Below are positions 1 through 7,554 of a DNA stretch of 16,310 nucleotides, piece after piece. Position 1 is the first letter of the stretch; each line of letters begins with the position of its first letter. Source of the stretch: CAYJEO01 sp044432805 (GTDB taxonomy: Bacteria > Bacillota_I > Bacilli_A > RF39 > UBA660); NCBI GenBank assembly GCA_044432805.1, contig JAWXUI010000023.1:1-16310 (forward strand). The letters run 5' to 3'. Both the position numbers and the translations under genes were made by a program. Under the pieces are notes generated by a model, which had not been told where the DNA came from, did no database searches, and saw nothing but the letters and a program-made list of their open reading frames with translations.

Positions 1-139
1 TAGTAAATTGTTTTGAATTTTTAAATCTTCGTTTTGAATTTTTTACAGAAATATATTTAGTATATTTTTTATTAGATTTATTCAATTTATTTAATCTTTT
101 TTCTTCCTTATCTCTTTTTGATTTTTGAAATATAACCAT
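1..139 (-). CDS. Start of a probable VirB4-type conjugation ATPase (partial)
   Basis: An open frame begins at ATG 139-137, inside the 3' end of the PrgI-like gene, and stays open to the window edge (46 codons). A strong AAGGAGGT lies about 11 nt upstream (positions 151-158), embedded in the PrgI-like coding sequence, so the start looks genuine and translationally coupled. The visible residues are very rich in Lys, Asn and Ser (MVIFQKSKRDKEEKRLNK...), and no ATPase motif is reached. The VirB4 call is therefore synteny only: in Gram-positive ICEs a VirB4/TrbE ATPase normally follows VirB6-like and PrgI-like genes. An internal TTG at about position 83 is a less likely start because it lacks a close ribosome binding site. 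Confidence 0.5.
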   Translation of the reverse strand, partial: MVIFQKSKRDKEEKRLNKLNKSNKKYTKYISVKNSKRRFKNSKQFT

Positions 140-425
140 TAAGTTTTTTTACCTCCTTGTCATCTTCAAAATAAATGTAATTTTTTCTTTTAAATAAATA
201 TTTAATAACTAATCCAACTAATTTATACATCCTATTTTTATTTGATACAAATGTTGGAATAAGCATAAATAAACCAGTTATTAATATTACTAATGAAAAA
301 ACTCTAGTACTTTCTATTGAGAATAAAATTAAAAATATAAATAGTATTGGTAAGCCCACAAATAAATCTTGTAACTCAATAAATTTGCCTAAATTTTTAT
401 TTAATGTTTTTATTGTTATATACAT
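108..425 (-). CDS. PrgI/VirB3-like conjugation membrane protein
   Basis: A 105-aa protein with a short N-terminal segment, two closely spaced hydrophobic helices (about residues 22-58) and a basic cytoplasmic tail (KYLFKRKNYIYFEDDKEVKK). Size, the paired helices and the place between a VirB6-like gene and a probable VirB4 gene match the PrgI family of Gram-positive type IV secretion systems, taken to be the VirB3 equivalent: a small inner-membrane part of the channel working with VirB4. The start is well set: AAGGGGGATTAAG precedes ATG 425, and the gene begins 1 nt after the upstream stop. Its last 32 bases overlap the start of the next gene. Sequence identity to the family is not strong by eye; topology and neighbourhood carry the call. 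Confidence 0.65.
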   Translation of the reverse strand: MYITIKTLNKNLGKFIELQDLFVGLPILFIFLILFSIESTRVFSLVILITGLFMLIPTFVSNKNRMYKLVGLVIKYLFKRKNYIYFEDDKEVKKLNGYISKIKKR

Positions 426-426
426 C

Positions 427-1863
427 TTAATCCCCCTTACTTCTATATCTATTTCTATAGTTTCTTGTTGGTGTTATTGTATTTATAGCAGATGAAATAT
501 CTGAAGAACCACTTCTCATCATATTGGAACCTATACTACCTATTTTATTTGATAATGTAGGTGATCTTTTTCCATTTTCACTTGTATTAAATAATTTATT
601 ATTGGCTTTATTTTCCATCCCTTTTCCATACGATGAGATTGAATTACCCAATTTTGATAATGATGATTCACTTCCACTTTTACTACCTAAACTAGATATT
701 GACTCTCCGAATTTAGAAATCGTTGAACCTGCTTTAGATTTTACTCCTGCTCCACCTGAAGAAATACCTGCTATTCCTTTTGTTACAGCACCTGCGCCGA
801 CTTTTCCTAATCCTAATGCTGTTAATCCAGTTGCAACAGAACTGCCTCCAGCAAAACTTCCAAAGCCCATTAAAGACATTAATTGATCTCTACCGGAATT
901 TGCTGAAACATTTCCTCCAATAAATCTATTGACTACTTGCGAACCCGTTAATAAAAATGTTGCCGCGCCTAAAAACATTAATGATTTAACTACTACATCT
1001 TTAAATGTAAAATCAGCAAAAAAAGTAGTAACATTTACAGATTGCATTACTAAAGCAGTTATTGAAATAATTAACATAATTACAGCAGATTGTAGTACAA
1101 GTGAAACCAACTGTTCAAATAAAGCACCTCGTCTTTGTTTATTGCCCACACTAGTAGCAAATACAATAGGTGATATAGTGAATAAAAACAAAAATTCTAT
1201 TTGCCTTCTTGCAAGCATCATACCACTAAAAAATAATGCATATAAAAAGAATCCACCAACTAAAAAAGCCATTATCCAATTTACAGAATATTTATAATCT
1301 TCTTCATCTGGTAAAATCCAATTTGAATCTGTTACATATTTATAATTATAAATTTTTTTTGTTGTAAAACTATCGTTTCCTATATACACTGATATATCTT
1401 CAGTTTTGTAATCTTCACTTGCAATATAACCATCAGTATGAGTAACATATAAACTTAACATACTATCAGATATAGTTACATTATTACTGTCAAATATATT
1501 TGCTGTATAACCACTTAACATAATAGAAAAAGTACTGACTTGCGAAAATAAAAATGTTGATAACAATATCATACATATACATTTAGCACTATCATTTACT
1601 ATTTGACTTGTTGATAAACCCTCATCAGGTTCTAAAAGCTTTGATATGAACTTCCACATTATAAACAAAGCAATTAGCGTTAATGCAATAGTTATTACTC
1701 CAGTATGAAAACTTTTGAATAAATTATTATTTGCTAAACTATCAACAATATTATAAGAATTTACTTCTTTTAATATTTCAAAAAGTACATCTATTAGAGA
1801 AAAAATAAAATCTATAATTTCCCAGCCAATTTCTCTTAAAAGATCAAATGCTTTTAATATCAT
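427..1863 (-). CDS. VirB6/TrbL-like polytopic conjugation channel protein
   Basis: A 478-aa membrane protein. Hydrophobic segments lie at about residues 50-72, 92-115, 196-218, 222-240, 253-275 and 291-310, with a loop of about 75 residues between the second and third that probably faces outside. After residue 320 it becomes a long Gly/Ser/Ala-rich tail (repeated GxGS, SxxSK patterns) ending in basic residues. This combination, helices plus a soluble low-complexity tail, is typical of VirB6/TrbL-like proteins of Gram-positive and mycoplasma ICEs (the Mbov_0396-type transmembrane proteins), which form the inner-membrane part of the DNA channel. The start has GGGGG five bases upstream of ATG. 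It lies between the pilin-like and PrgI-like genes with gaps of 10 and 1 nt, so one operon. Confidence 0.75.
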   Translation of the reverse strand: MILKAFDLLREIGWEIIDFIFSLIDVLFEILKEVNSYNIVDSLANNNLFKSFHTGVITIALTLIALFIMWKFISKLLEPDEGLSTSQIVNDSAKCICMILLSTFLFSQVSTFSIMLSGYTANIFDSNNVTISDSMLSLYVTHTDGYIASEDYKTEDISVYIGNDSFTTKKIYNYKYVTDSNWILPDEEDYKYSVNWIMAFLVGGFFLYALFFSGMMLARRQIEFLFLFTISPIVFATSVGNKQRRGALFEQLVSLVLQSAVIMLIISITALVMQSVNVTTFFADFTFKDVVVKSLMFLGAATFLLTGSQVVNRFIGGNVSANSGRDQLMSLMGFGSFAGGSSVATGLTALGLGKVGAGAVTKGIAGISSGGAGVKSKAGSTISKFGESISSLGSKSGSESSLSKLGNSISSYGKGMENKANNKLFNTSENGKRSPTLSNKIGSIGSNMMRSGSSDISSAINTITPTRNYRNRYRSKGD

Positions 1864-1873
1864 TTATCCCCCT

Positions 1874-2158
1874 TTAAGTTTGAAATAAACTTATAATAAC
1901 ATTTACAATTGAAATTGCTAAAATAATACCTATAATCCCAAACATAGTTTGTATAATTCTTTGCTTAACTCTTGCTTTTTGTTCTACATCAGCAACAGCA
2001 TATAATATAAATCCTATAATTAATGACAATCCCCCTAATGCAATTCCAACTGTTAATGCCCAATTTGAAAATGTTTGAATAGCATCAATAATTGAATTAA
2101 CATCATAAGTTCCACCTTCTAGTTGTGTAATTCCAGTTGATGTTTGAAATAACTTCAT
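1874..2158 (-). CDS. VirB2-like pilin / small conjugal transfer membrane protein
   Basis: A 94-aa protein with a polar N-terminus, then two hydrophobic helices (about residues 33-55 and 70-92) separated by a charged loop (VADVEQKARVKQR). This hairpin topology matches VirB2/TrbC-type pilins and the Mbov_0395-type pilin-like proteins that sit directly upstream of VirB6-like genes in Gram-positive and mycoplasma ICEs. There is no obvious cleavable signal peptide, as is common in the Gram-positive versions. GGAGGG lies about 5 nt before ATG 2158. A hairpin between this gene and the upstream ssb may help set its expression. It may be a channel subunit rather than a true pilus protein; the sequence cannot decide this. 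Confidence 0.7.
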   Translation of the reverse strand: MKLFQTSTGITQLEGGTYDVNSIIDAIQTFSNWALTVGIALGGLSLIIGFILYAVADVEQKARVKQRIIQTMFGIIGIILAISIVNVIISLFQT

Positions 2159-2180
2159 TTAATCCCTCCTTTTAATATTG

Positions 2181-2202
2181 AGAAAAGTCTTTCGACTTTT
2201 CT
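2181..2202 (-). promoter_or_regulatory. Perfect 9-bp mRNA hairpin with GAAA tetraloop between ssb and pilin gene
   Basis: On the transcribed strand AGAAAAGTC-GAAA-GACTTTTCT forms a perfect 9-bp stem closed by a GNRA tetraloop, 1 nt after the ssb stop codon. It is not followed by a run of T (CAATATTAAAA follows), so it is a poor intrinsic terminator. It is better read as an RNA processing or stabilising element that could adjust pilin levels relative to the upstream genes. Function is inferred. Confidence 0.55.
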
Positions 2203-2203
2203 A

Positions 2204-2551
2204 TTATTCTAATTCCTTATCTGTTTTATCGAGTTCTCTTTTAGAAGATAAAAATGTGATTTTTTCAACAACTATATTTGTTTTATAAAAAGTTTTTCCT
2301 TCTTTTTCATAACTTTCAGATTCGTGTCTTCCTTTTACTCCAACAATATCACCTTTTTTGCAATATTCAGCAGTGCTTTTAGCAATAGTATTCCATAATG
2401 TACAGTCTATAAAATCTGTTTCATAAACACCTTCTTCATTTTTATAATTTCTGGTTACCGCAAGAGTAATATTGGAAACCTCTTTTTCATTATCTAATTT
2501 CTTAACTTCAGGATCTCTAACTAATCTCCCTACTAAAACAACATTATTCAA
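2204..2551 (-). CDS. ssb: Single-stranded DNA-binding protein
   Basis: A 115-aa OB-fold protein with the classic SSB opening MNNVVLVGRLVRDPEV, then TLAVTRNYKNEEGVYETDFIDCTLWNTIA and KKGDIVGVKGR, all core SSB motifs including the Trp used in base stacking. It would coat single-stranded DNA during conjugative transfer or replication. It is short: it ends soon after the OB fold (DKTDKELE) and lacks the usual C-terminal acidic DDDIPF-type tip that recruits host partners, a common feature of element-borne SSBs. Translation starts at TTG 2551, with AGGAGG 9-10 nt upstream; no ATG fits the family N-terminus. It follows the DUF3846 gene by 13 nt and precedes the type IV secretion genes. Confidence 0.93.
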   Translation of the reverse strand: MNNVVLVGRLVRDPEVKKLDNEKEVSNITLAVTRNYKNEEGVYETDFIDCTLWNTIAKSTAEYCKKGDIVGVKGRHESESYEKEGKTFYKTNIVVEKITFLSSKRELDKTDKELE

Positions 2552-2564
2552 TATAACAATCCTC

Positions 2565-2945
2565 CTATATACTTATATCTTTTTCTTTTATAGTTAAAGC
2601 AACTATATAATTTTCTGTTTCCTTAATAGAATCTTTACCAAATCTTTTTTTGAAGTATTTTATTTGATCATCCGTTAATGATCTATCTTCACCCATTTCA
2701 TAGTTATATCCTACTAAAGCAACTGGACCACATAAAATGTCATAACCAATGAACCTATTAGGTTCCATATCTAAAATTTTTCCTTCTTCATTACATATAA
2801 AACAAACATCTTCTCTATCTTCTAAATAAGCATATTCTATATTGCCCTTAACTAATTTTTGTTTTGATTTTAATGTATTTGGAATTGTAATTTCGTATGG
2901 CACTTCTCCAGGATTAATCATTAAACATTTTAAATTTCTTTGCAA
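2565..2945 (-). CDS. DUF3846 domain protein
   Basis: A 126-aa protein from a TTG start at 2945. An ideal AAGGAGGTG sits five bases before this TTG; a longer reading from 2963 would begin inside that ribosome binding site, so it is rejected. The pattern MINPGEVPYEITIPNTLKS, then KGNIEYAYLED, ICNEEGKILDMEPNR and DILCGPVALVG, is the signature of DUF3846, a family common in phages, plasmids and ICEs of Firmicutes. Its biochemical role is not known to me. It lies in the run of small genes between an OB-fold protein and SSB, where DNA-processing or anti-restriction accessory functions often lie; no such activity can be claimed. Confidence 0.75.
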   Translation of the reverse strand: MQRNLKCLMINPGEVPYEITIPNTLKSKQKLVKGNIEYAYLEDREDVCFICNEEGKILDMEPNRFIGYDILCGPVALVGYNYEMGEDRSLTDDQIKYFKKRFGKDSIKETENYIVALTIKEKDISI

Positions 2946-2973
2946 TTTATCACCTCCTTTCAATATTTACTCA

Positions 2974-3255
2974 TTAAAAAAACTCATCAAGTGAGTCATG
3001 GTATTTTTTTAAATTTTTAACATTAAGATTGAAATAATTACTAACAATGGTACTTGGGATGTAAATATTATTGTTTGTCATATAATATTTGATATTATTC
3101 TTATTACAATCTTTAATAAGTTCGATAATAATAGTACACATTTGTCTAAAATCATTATTCATTAATTTTTTTATATCTTCATAGTTTGTAAAAGATTTAT
3201 TCACACAAGGATAATAATCTATCATGTTAAGTAATTTCATGATTTTCATCTTCAT
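2974..3255 (-). CDS. Small hypothetical ICE protein
   Basis: An open frame of up to 93 aa, Asn/Lys/Ile-rich and predicted mostly helical, with no motif I recognise. The start is uncertain: in-frame ATGs lie at 3255, 3249, 3240 and 3225 and none has a strong ribosome binding site. The first three would overlap the end of the upstream gene (stop at 3229-3227), which suggests translational coupling. It ends 28 nt before the next start and is followed by the strong ribosome binding site of the DUF3846 gene. Codon use and base composition match its neighbours. It is probably a real but fast-evolving element gene. Confidence 0.5.
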   Translation of the reverse strand: MKMKIMKLLNMIDYYPCVNKSFTNYEDIKKLMNNDFRQMCTIIIELIKDCNKNNIKYYMTNNNIYIPSTIVSNYFNLNVKNLKKYHDSLDEFF

Positions 3256-3664
3256 ATTCTGTTTTAGAACACTCGCTCATATACTCATCATCAAATTCAC
3301 GATTTACTTGTATATAATCTAATTCTATATTTTCATCTTTTTTGCCATCATAGTTATTTTCTTCATAGTCATCATAACTCTCACCTAATCTTGCATACCT
3401 AACTGAAAAATCGTTTTCTTTTAGATGTTCTAAACCTTCCATTACTGCATTAACATCAATATAATTTTCGGATTCATACCATTTTATGTAATCCCATCCG
3501 AAACAAATACTTTCATTACCATTTGCTATATCAATTTTATAATTTAATAAATTTTCTGTATTATTATCTTTGTCATTATTTTTTAAATAATCTTCTACAA
3601 ACAACGATAGTTCTTCATATCCTTTTGTTGATAATATTATTCTTATATCAGATCTATACGCCAT
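3227..3664 (-). CDS. Conserved-looking hypothetical protein beginning MAYRSD
   Basis: A 145-aa acidic protein. The start is placed at ATG 3664, where GAGG lies upstream and ATGGCGTATAG overlaps the stop of the previous gene by 11 nt; a longer reading from 3685 lacks support. The N-terminal phrase MAYRSDIRIILSTKGYEELS, the central ICFGWDYIKWYE and the later RYARLGESYDDYEE resemble a family of unknown function I associate with phages and mobile elements of gut Firmicutes (usually GW.yvKWY and RiGE.yDDIE). The C-terminal third is highly acidic. It may act on element DNA metabolism, but nothing in the sequence assigns a reaction. Confidence 0.6.
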   Translation of the reverse strand: MAYRSDIRIILSTKGYEELSLFVEDYLKNNDKDNNTENLLNYKIDIANGNESICFGWDYIKWYESENYIDVNAVMEGLEHLKENDFSVRYARLGESYDDYEENNYDGKKDENIELDYIQVNREFDDEYMSECSKTEYEDENHEIT

Positions 3665-4067
3665 ATTCTGCCTCTTTAAACACACTCAACATTTCTTCTA
3701 GTTCTTTAATTTCTTCTTCCGAAGATTCAACTTTTTCAATCTTTTTACCGTTCCAATATTCTATATCACCTTCTTCATTTAAACTGAATTGTTTATTCTC
3801 TTTTTTCAAGACATTTAATTCAGATAAACAAATATAAGTTATTCTAATATTTTTACTAATATAACTATTTAAATATCCTTGAATTTCAACATTTTTACCA
3901 ATTTTAATATACTCTTTATATTTTTCTAGCAGTTCTTTATAAACTTTTATTGTTATAAATGAGTTATTTATTGCTATATCAAAATTAAGATATTTATTAC
4001 CATTAACACTTACGCCTTCTAATCCGATTCTAGTAATAGTGCCTGCTACTTTTATTTTATTATTCAT
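3654..4067 (-). CDS. SSB-like OB-fold protein
   Basis: A 137-aa protein opening MNNKIKVAGTITRIGLEGVSV, followed by KYLNFDIAINNSFITIKVYK and IKIGKNVEIQGYLNSYI. The order of hydrophobic strands (V.G.I.ri, f.iain, g..veiqGyL) is that of a diverged single-stranded DNA-binding OB fold. It is far less conserved than the second SSB at 2204-2551 and carries a long charged tail (EKVESSEEEIKELEEML) likely to be helical. It probably binds single-stranded DNA or a partner in transfer; that role is inferred. AGGAAGGAAATTT precedes ATG 4067. It is the first gene after a likely promoter, heading the second transcription unit of the element. Confidence 0.6.
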   Translation of the reverse strand: MNNKIKVAGTITRIGLEGVSVNGNKYLNFDIAINNSFITIKVYKELLEKYKEYIKIGKNVEIQGYLNSYISKNIRITYICLSELNVLKKENKQFSLNEEGDIEYWNGKKIEKVESSEEEIKELEEMLSVFKEAEYGV

Positions 4068-4137
4068 AAATTTCCTTCCTATATATTATTTAATTCTATT
4101 AATATTTATTTTTATATCTCTTTTATATCTGTTAGAC

Positions 4138-4143
4138 ATTATA
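4138..4143 (-). promoter_or_regulatory. Likely -10 box for the SSB-like/transfer operon
   Basis: On the minus strand TACTATAATG contains a perfect TATAAT, about 70 nt upstream of the SSB-like gene, in a 122-nt gap. No good -35 lies at 16-18 bp; the nearest TTGACA-like word (TGACAA, 4165-4170) is about 21 bp away. The promoter is therefore plausible but may be weak or need an activator. The rest of the gap (4068-4189) is A+T-rich with no other clear element. Confidence 0.45.
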
Positions 4144-4189
4144 GTACATAAAAACAAACACACTTTGTCATTTTGCATTGAAATTTTTT

Positions 4190-4447
4190 CTACCTTTTAA
4201 TTCTTAAAATTCTTTTTTTATTTACATAATTTACTGTTATTAAATCATTATATTTTAATTCTGATATACTTCTTGAAATAGTTCTTGTTGTCATTTTTAA
4301 ATGACTTGATAAATATTTATTTGAAGCATAACATCCAGTTTCATTTGAAGATAATGAATAAATCAAACCATAAACAAATAAACTAGAACTGGTTAATTTG
4401 TAATTGTTTATTAATACCATGGGTATTTTTAAATAATATTCCCTCAA
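4190..4447 (-). CDS. Small winged-helix DNA-binding protein
   Basis: An 85-aa protein made essentially of one helix-turn-helix domain. YLKIPMVLINNYKLTSSSLFVYGLIYSLS is followed by CYASNKYLSSHLKMTTRTISRSISELKYNDLI, whose last part is the recognition helix region, and by a strand pair ending RILRIKR. This is the layout of HTH_36/phage replication-protein-type winged helices (gcyasn.yLa..l..s..TvsR.i..L). A full replication initiator would be longer, so this is more likely a regulator or a trimmed initiator domain. It starts at TTG 4447 and shares TTGA with the sortase stop, a translational coupling signature. The family-like MxxYYLKIP start agrees with this choice. Confidence 0.65.
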   Translation of the reverse strand: MREYYLKIPMVLINNYKLTSSSLFVYGLIYSLSSNETGCYASNKYLSSHLKMTTRTISRSISELKYNDLITVNYVNKKRILRIKR

Positions 4448-5058
4448 TAAGATTCAATATCCGATAAATAAAAAATAAATACATATTGTTTGTCTGTATT
4501 TTTCTTACAAGTTATTAAAATTAATACGTTATTAGTTCGATCTAAATCCATTTCTATTGTGCCAGTCTTATCTACTTCAATAATATCTGCTAATTCGTAA
4601 TTATATTTAATACCTTCATAGTATATAGAAGCAACATCATTTTTCTTTAATTTATATAGATTTTTAAAATAAGATATTGATGAATTACCTGAATGTGATG
4701 CTATAACTAAAACACTATTATTTATACTTGGCATATTAGATATTTCTAGCATTTCTAATCCATAATCAACATCATTATAATTTGATGTTAAATCATATAA
4801 TCCTTTTTTTAAATCTATACTTTCTATTTCTAAAATCATATTATAACTAATCGATTCGCTTTTAGAAGAAGATTCTTCATCTTCTTCATTATTTAAAATT
4901 TCTTCTTGAGATGTTTCTTCTATGTATTCCAGTATAGAATTATTTTCTAACTTCATTTCTGATTGATTTGAATAAAACCAATAAATAATTAAAATTATTG
5001 AAGTAGTTATTAAAAATAAACCAACAAATAGTGGCGCTTTACTTCTTTTTCTTTGCAT
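4444..5058 (-). CDS. Sortase (cell-wall transpeptidase)
   Basis: A 204-aa protein from ATG 5058, with an N-terminal membrane anchor (about residues 8-28), an acidic spacer rich in Glu and Ser, then a sortase fold. The catalytic His is in VLVIASHSG (about H122) and the catalytic Cys in LILITCKK (about C184). The Arg expected a few residues after the Cys is not obvious: the position reads DKQYVF, with Lys-Gln, a form I think occurs in some Firmicutes sortases but which should be checked. It would cleave the sorting signal of the adhesin encoded just upstream (20-nt overlap) and attach it to the wall or to a pilus. The tight pairing suggests a dedicated enzyme-substrate pair. Confidence 0.85.
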   Translation of the reverse strand: MQRKRSKAPLFVGLFLITTSIILIIYWFYSNQSEMKLENNSILEYIEETSQEEILNNEEDEESSSKSESISYNMILEIESIDLKKGLYDLTSNYNDVDYGLEMLEISNMPSINNSVLVIASHSGNSSISYFKNLYKLKKNDVASIYYEGIKYNYELADIIEVDKTGTIEMDLDRTNNVLILITCKKNTDKQYVFIFYLSDIESY

Positions 5059-7504
5059 AAACAATTAATCCAATTCCTATTGTTACCATAGATAAAATAA
5101 TAATTACATTATATGGAACAACATTTTTTTCTGTTATTGGTACATCTATAATAATAAATTGATTAGTCATAAATTTTTCAACAATTTGTCCATCTTCTGT
5201 TATTTCAAACTCAATAATTTCTTCAGATAACAAATAACCTTCGCTAGGTTCAGTTTCTAAAATATAATAATTACCAATATATAAATCTTCTATTATAACT
5301 TTACCATCTTCATCAGTTATCCCAGTATAAATAAGTTCATCAAATTCTGTGTATACTTCTATTTTAGTATTAGGTATTGTATCTGAACTAACACTATCTA
5401 CTTTTGTAAATTCTAAAGTACATTTTTTCAAATTATTTTCAATAGTTATTTCGTACTTTATTGTTTCTGTATATTGATCAATATAAGATAGTTCAATTAT
5501 ATAAATAGAATCATCTAAAACATAATTTTCATTTGTTTCTAGTTCAATTAAATAATAATTACCTAAATATAAATTTTCAAATAACAATACTCCAAATTTA
5601 TCTGTTATTCCTGTTGTAACTAGTTCATTTTCCAAATAAACAAGTTCTCCATAAGATGTATAAATATCTTCATAAGCATATAGTCCAAATTCTACTTCAC
5701 TTAACAATATAGTTTCATAATAAAAATTACCATCTTCAACAATAAATTCTTCACCTATTTTTGTTATTTCAATTTCACCTTTTACTTCTTTATTAGTAAA
5801 ACTTATTTCAATTATAGGTCCTAATTCATCATCATAAATAATATTTGAATTTACACCAACTTCAAACTCAACACTTACATTATTCCATAAATAGCCATCG
5901 ATAGATTGATCTACCTCTTCTAAAAGATAATTACCGTTCGATAGTGCATAAGGTGTTATTAATGTACCGCTTTCATCAGTTTCAAATTCGCAAACTGTAC
6001 TATTCGTTGGATAGGTAATGCTTTGGCACACATATTCTTCATTATCTACATCATATATTCTAAATTTAATTCCTGAAATAGGTATTATTTCATTTGTATC
6101 TTCATCAACCTTGATTACTTTTAACTTTGCATTTATTTCAGCATTCGAAATTACATAAATTAAAGAGCCACCTTCTTCAGTTATATTAACTATAAAATCA
6201 TCTGCATATTCATAATTAAGTGTAGTTGTTAATTGTTTAACTGTATATGAACCATAAGGCAAATCTACTTCAATTCTACCATTTTCATCAGTAACATCTG
6301 TTATTATTAATTCATCATTTACATCATAAAAACCAAATTCAACATCAGGTTCTGGAGTCATAATTCCAGTCGTATTACTAACAAAAACTTTTGTAATTTC
6401 TACTTCTCTTGTAATAACTTTTTCATATAATTCTAAACTAACAAGTAAATCATCAATACTACTTTCAAAATAATATTTTGTTTCGTCTAAAGTATAACCT
6501 TCAGAAGGTGTTATTTCTTGTAAATAATAAGTTCCAGTTTCAGATAATCTACTACTTATTGCATAACCATCATCATTAGTCACTAAAGTTTCTATTAAGT
6601 TTCCACTCAAATCATATATACCATATTCAGCACCCATCAATGTTGCTTCACCTGAAGTAGTACTTGAATTGGTCTCATAATCTAATTTATAAAATTCAAC
6701 TTGCCCTGCTTCTACAGTTACATTTAAACTAGAATAAACTGGATCAACTGCACTTCTTGTAATCATTTTTTGTGTTACATCATTATAATTGATTAATTGA
6801 ATAACATCAGTATCACTTTTTTTAACAAAATTTAATGTTATATTACCAGTACTAGTTGCTGTAAAACTTAACTCATTACCATTGATAACTACATTAGCAA
6901 TATTATCTCCGTATACTTCATAATCTTCTAAAACATTGTTTGTATCTACCATTGTCACTTCTTCGCCAACTTGAACTACTATTGTTTTATCATTAAATGA
7001 AGGTTTAATATAATGATTATTAGCAAGTTCTACTATTTCAGCCATTTCATCTGAATAATCTAATAGTGTTCCATAACCATACCTTTCTGTATGATATGTA
7101 AATGTATAATCAGAAACTGCTTCCCATATTAAAGTTTGAGTCGCAACTCTATAATCTATTGAAGTATGATCACCATAACCGTATCCATAGTACGCGTATA
7201 AAAATATTGTTCTTAATGTATCCGCGTCCAAATTAGAAACAGATAAATCACTTGCACCATAATATGTTTCTTCGGTAATAGCAACTCCTGGTTCAATACA
7301 ATATGCAGTTTCACCATTTAAATCATAAGTATAATAATTTATAGAAAAATAATAGTCTTCTTTTGTTCTTTCATAATAAATATCTGAAATTGCTTCTTTA
7401 ACTAGTTCTGAACTACTATCATAAGCATATACAGATAAACCACAAATCAAACTAACTATACAAAATATAAAAGTTATTAAACTTAATTTTTTTATCTTTT
7501 TCAT
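5039..7504 (-). CDS. Thioester-domain and CnaB-repeat surface adhesin with sorting signal
   Basis: An 821-aa secreted wall protein. The signal peptide is about residues 1-28. Residues about 45-165 form a Cys-Gln thioester domain: AYCIEPG (C69) and ATQTLIWE (Q123), the pair that can form a reactive thioester able to bond host or partner surfaces. After a linker domain come five CnaB/SpaA-type repeats with isopeptide Lys and Glu candidates at K273/E330, K372/Q424, K465/E530, K582/E654 and K701/E750; the second repeat has Gln instead of Glu. The C-terminus is VPITE (788-792), a membrane helix and KKKK. ATG 7504 has AGAAAGGATG upstream. In a conjugation operon it likely helps donor-recipient contact; host adhesion is the alternative. 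Confidence 0.9.
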   Translation of the reverse strand: MKKIKKLSLITFIFCIVSLICGLSVYAYDSSSELVKEAISDIYYERTKEDYYFSINYYTYDLNGETAYCIEPGVAITEETYYGASDLSVSNLDADTLRTIFLYAYYGYGYGDHTSIDYRVATQTLIWEAVSDYTFTYHTERYGYGTLLDYSDEMAEIVELANNHYIKPSFNDKTIVVQVGEEVTMVDTNNVLEDYEVYGDNIANVVINGNELSFTATSTGNITLNFVKKSDTDVIQLINYNDVTQKMITRSAVDPVYSSLNVTVEAGQVEFYKLDYETNSSTTSGEATLMGAEYGIYDLSGNLIETLVTNDDGYAISSRLSETGTYYLQEITPSEGYTLDETKYYFESSIDDLLVSLELYEKVITREVEITKVFVSNTTGIMTPEPDVEFGFYDVNDELIITDVTDENGRIEVDLPYGSYTVKQLTTTLNYEYADDFIVNITEEGGSLIYVISNAEINAKLKVIKVDEDTNEIIPISGIKFRIYDVDNEEYVCQSITYPTNSTVCEFETDESGTLITPYALSNGNYLLEEVDQSIDGYLWNNVSVEFEVGVNSNIIYDDELGPIIEISFTNKEVKGEIEITKIGEEFIVEDGNFYYETILLSEVEFGLYAYEDIYTSYGELVYLENELVTTGITDKFGVLLFENLYLGNYYLIELETNENYVLDDSIYIIELSYIDQYTETIKYEITIENNLKKCTLEFTKVDSVSSDTIPNTKIEVYTEFDELIYTGITDEDGKVIIEDLYIGNYYILETEPSEGYLLSEEIIEFEITEDGQIVEKFMTNQFIIIDVPITEKNVVPYNVIIILSMVTIGIGLIVYAKKKK

Positions 7505-7530
7505 TTTTCATCCTTTCTAAATTTTTGTAT

Positions 7531-7554
7531 AAAAAAAACATAACACAAGTTATG
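7531..7554 (-). terminator. Intrinsic terminator ahead of the adhesin gene
   Basis: The minus strand reads CATAAC-TTGT-GTTATG followed directly by eight T, a 6-bp stem with a 4-nt loop, starting right after the stop codon of the acidic membrane protein. The stem is short and A+T-rich, so termination is probably partial. Only about 27 nt separate it from the adhesin start, with no room for a clear promoter, so read-through is likely the source of adhesin mRNA. Confidence 0.7.

Noticed and set aside
524..1297. Plus-strand open frames opposite the VirB6-like gene
   Set aside because: They lie antisense to a well-supported membrane protein gene, have no ribosome binding sites and show Pro/Asn-rich composition typical of reverse readings.
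3523..3837. Plus-strand open frame opposite the MAYRSD and OB-fold genes
   Set aside because: Antisense to two overlapping genes with good starts; hydrophobic low-complexity translation without motifs.
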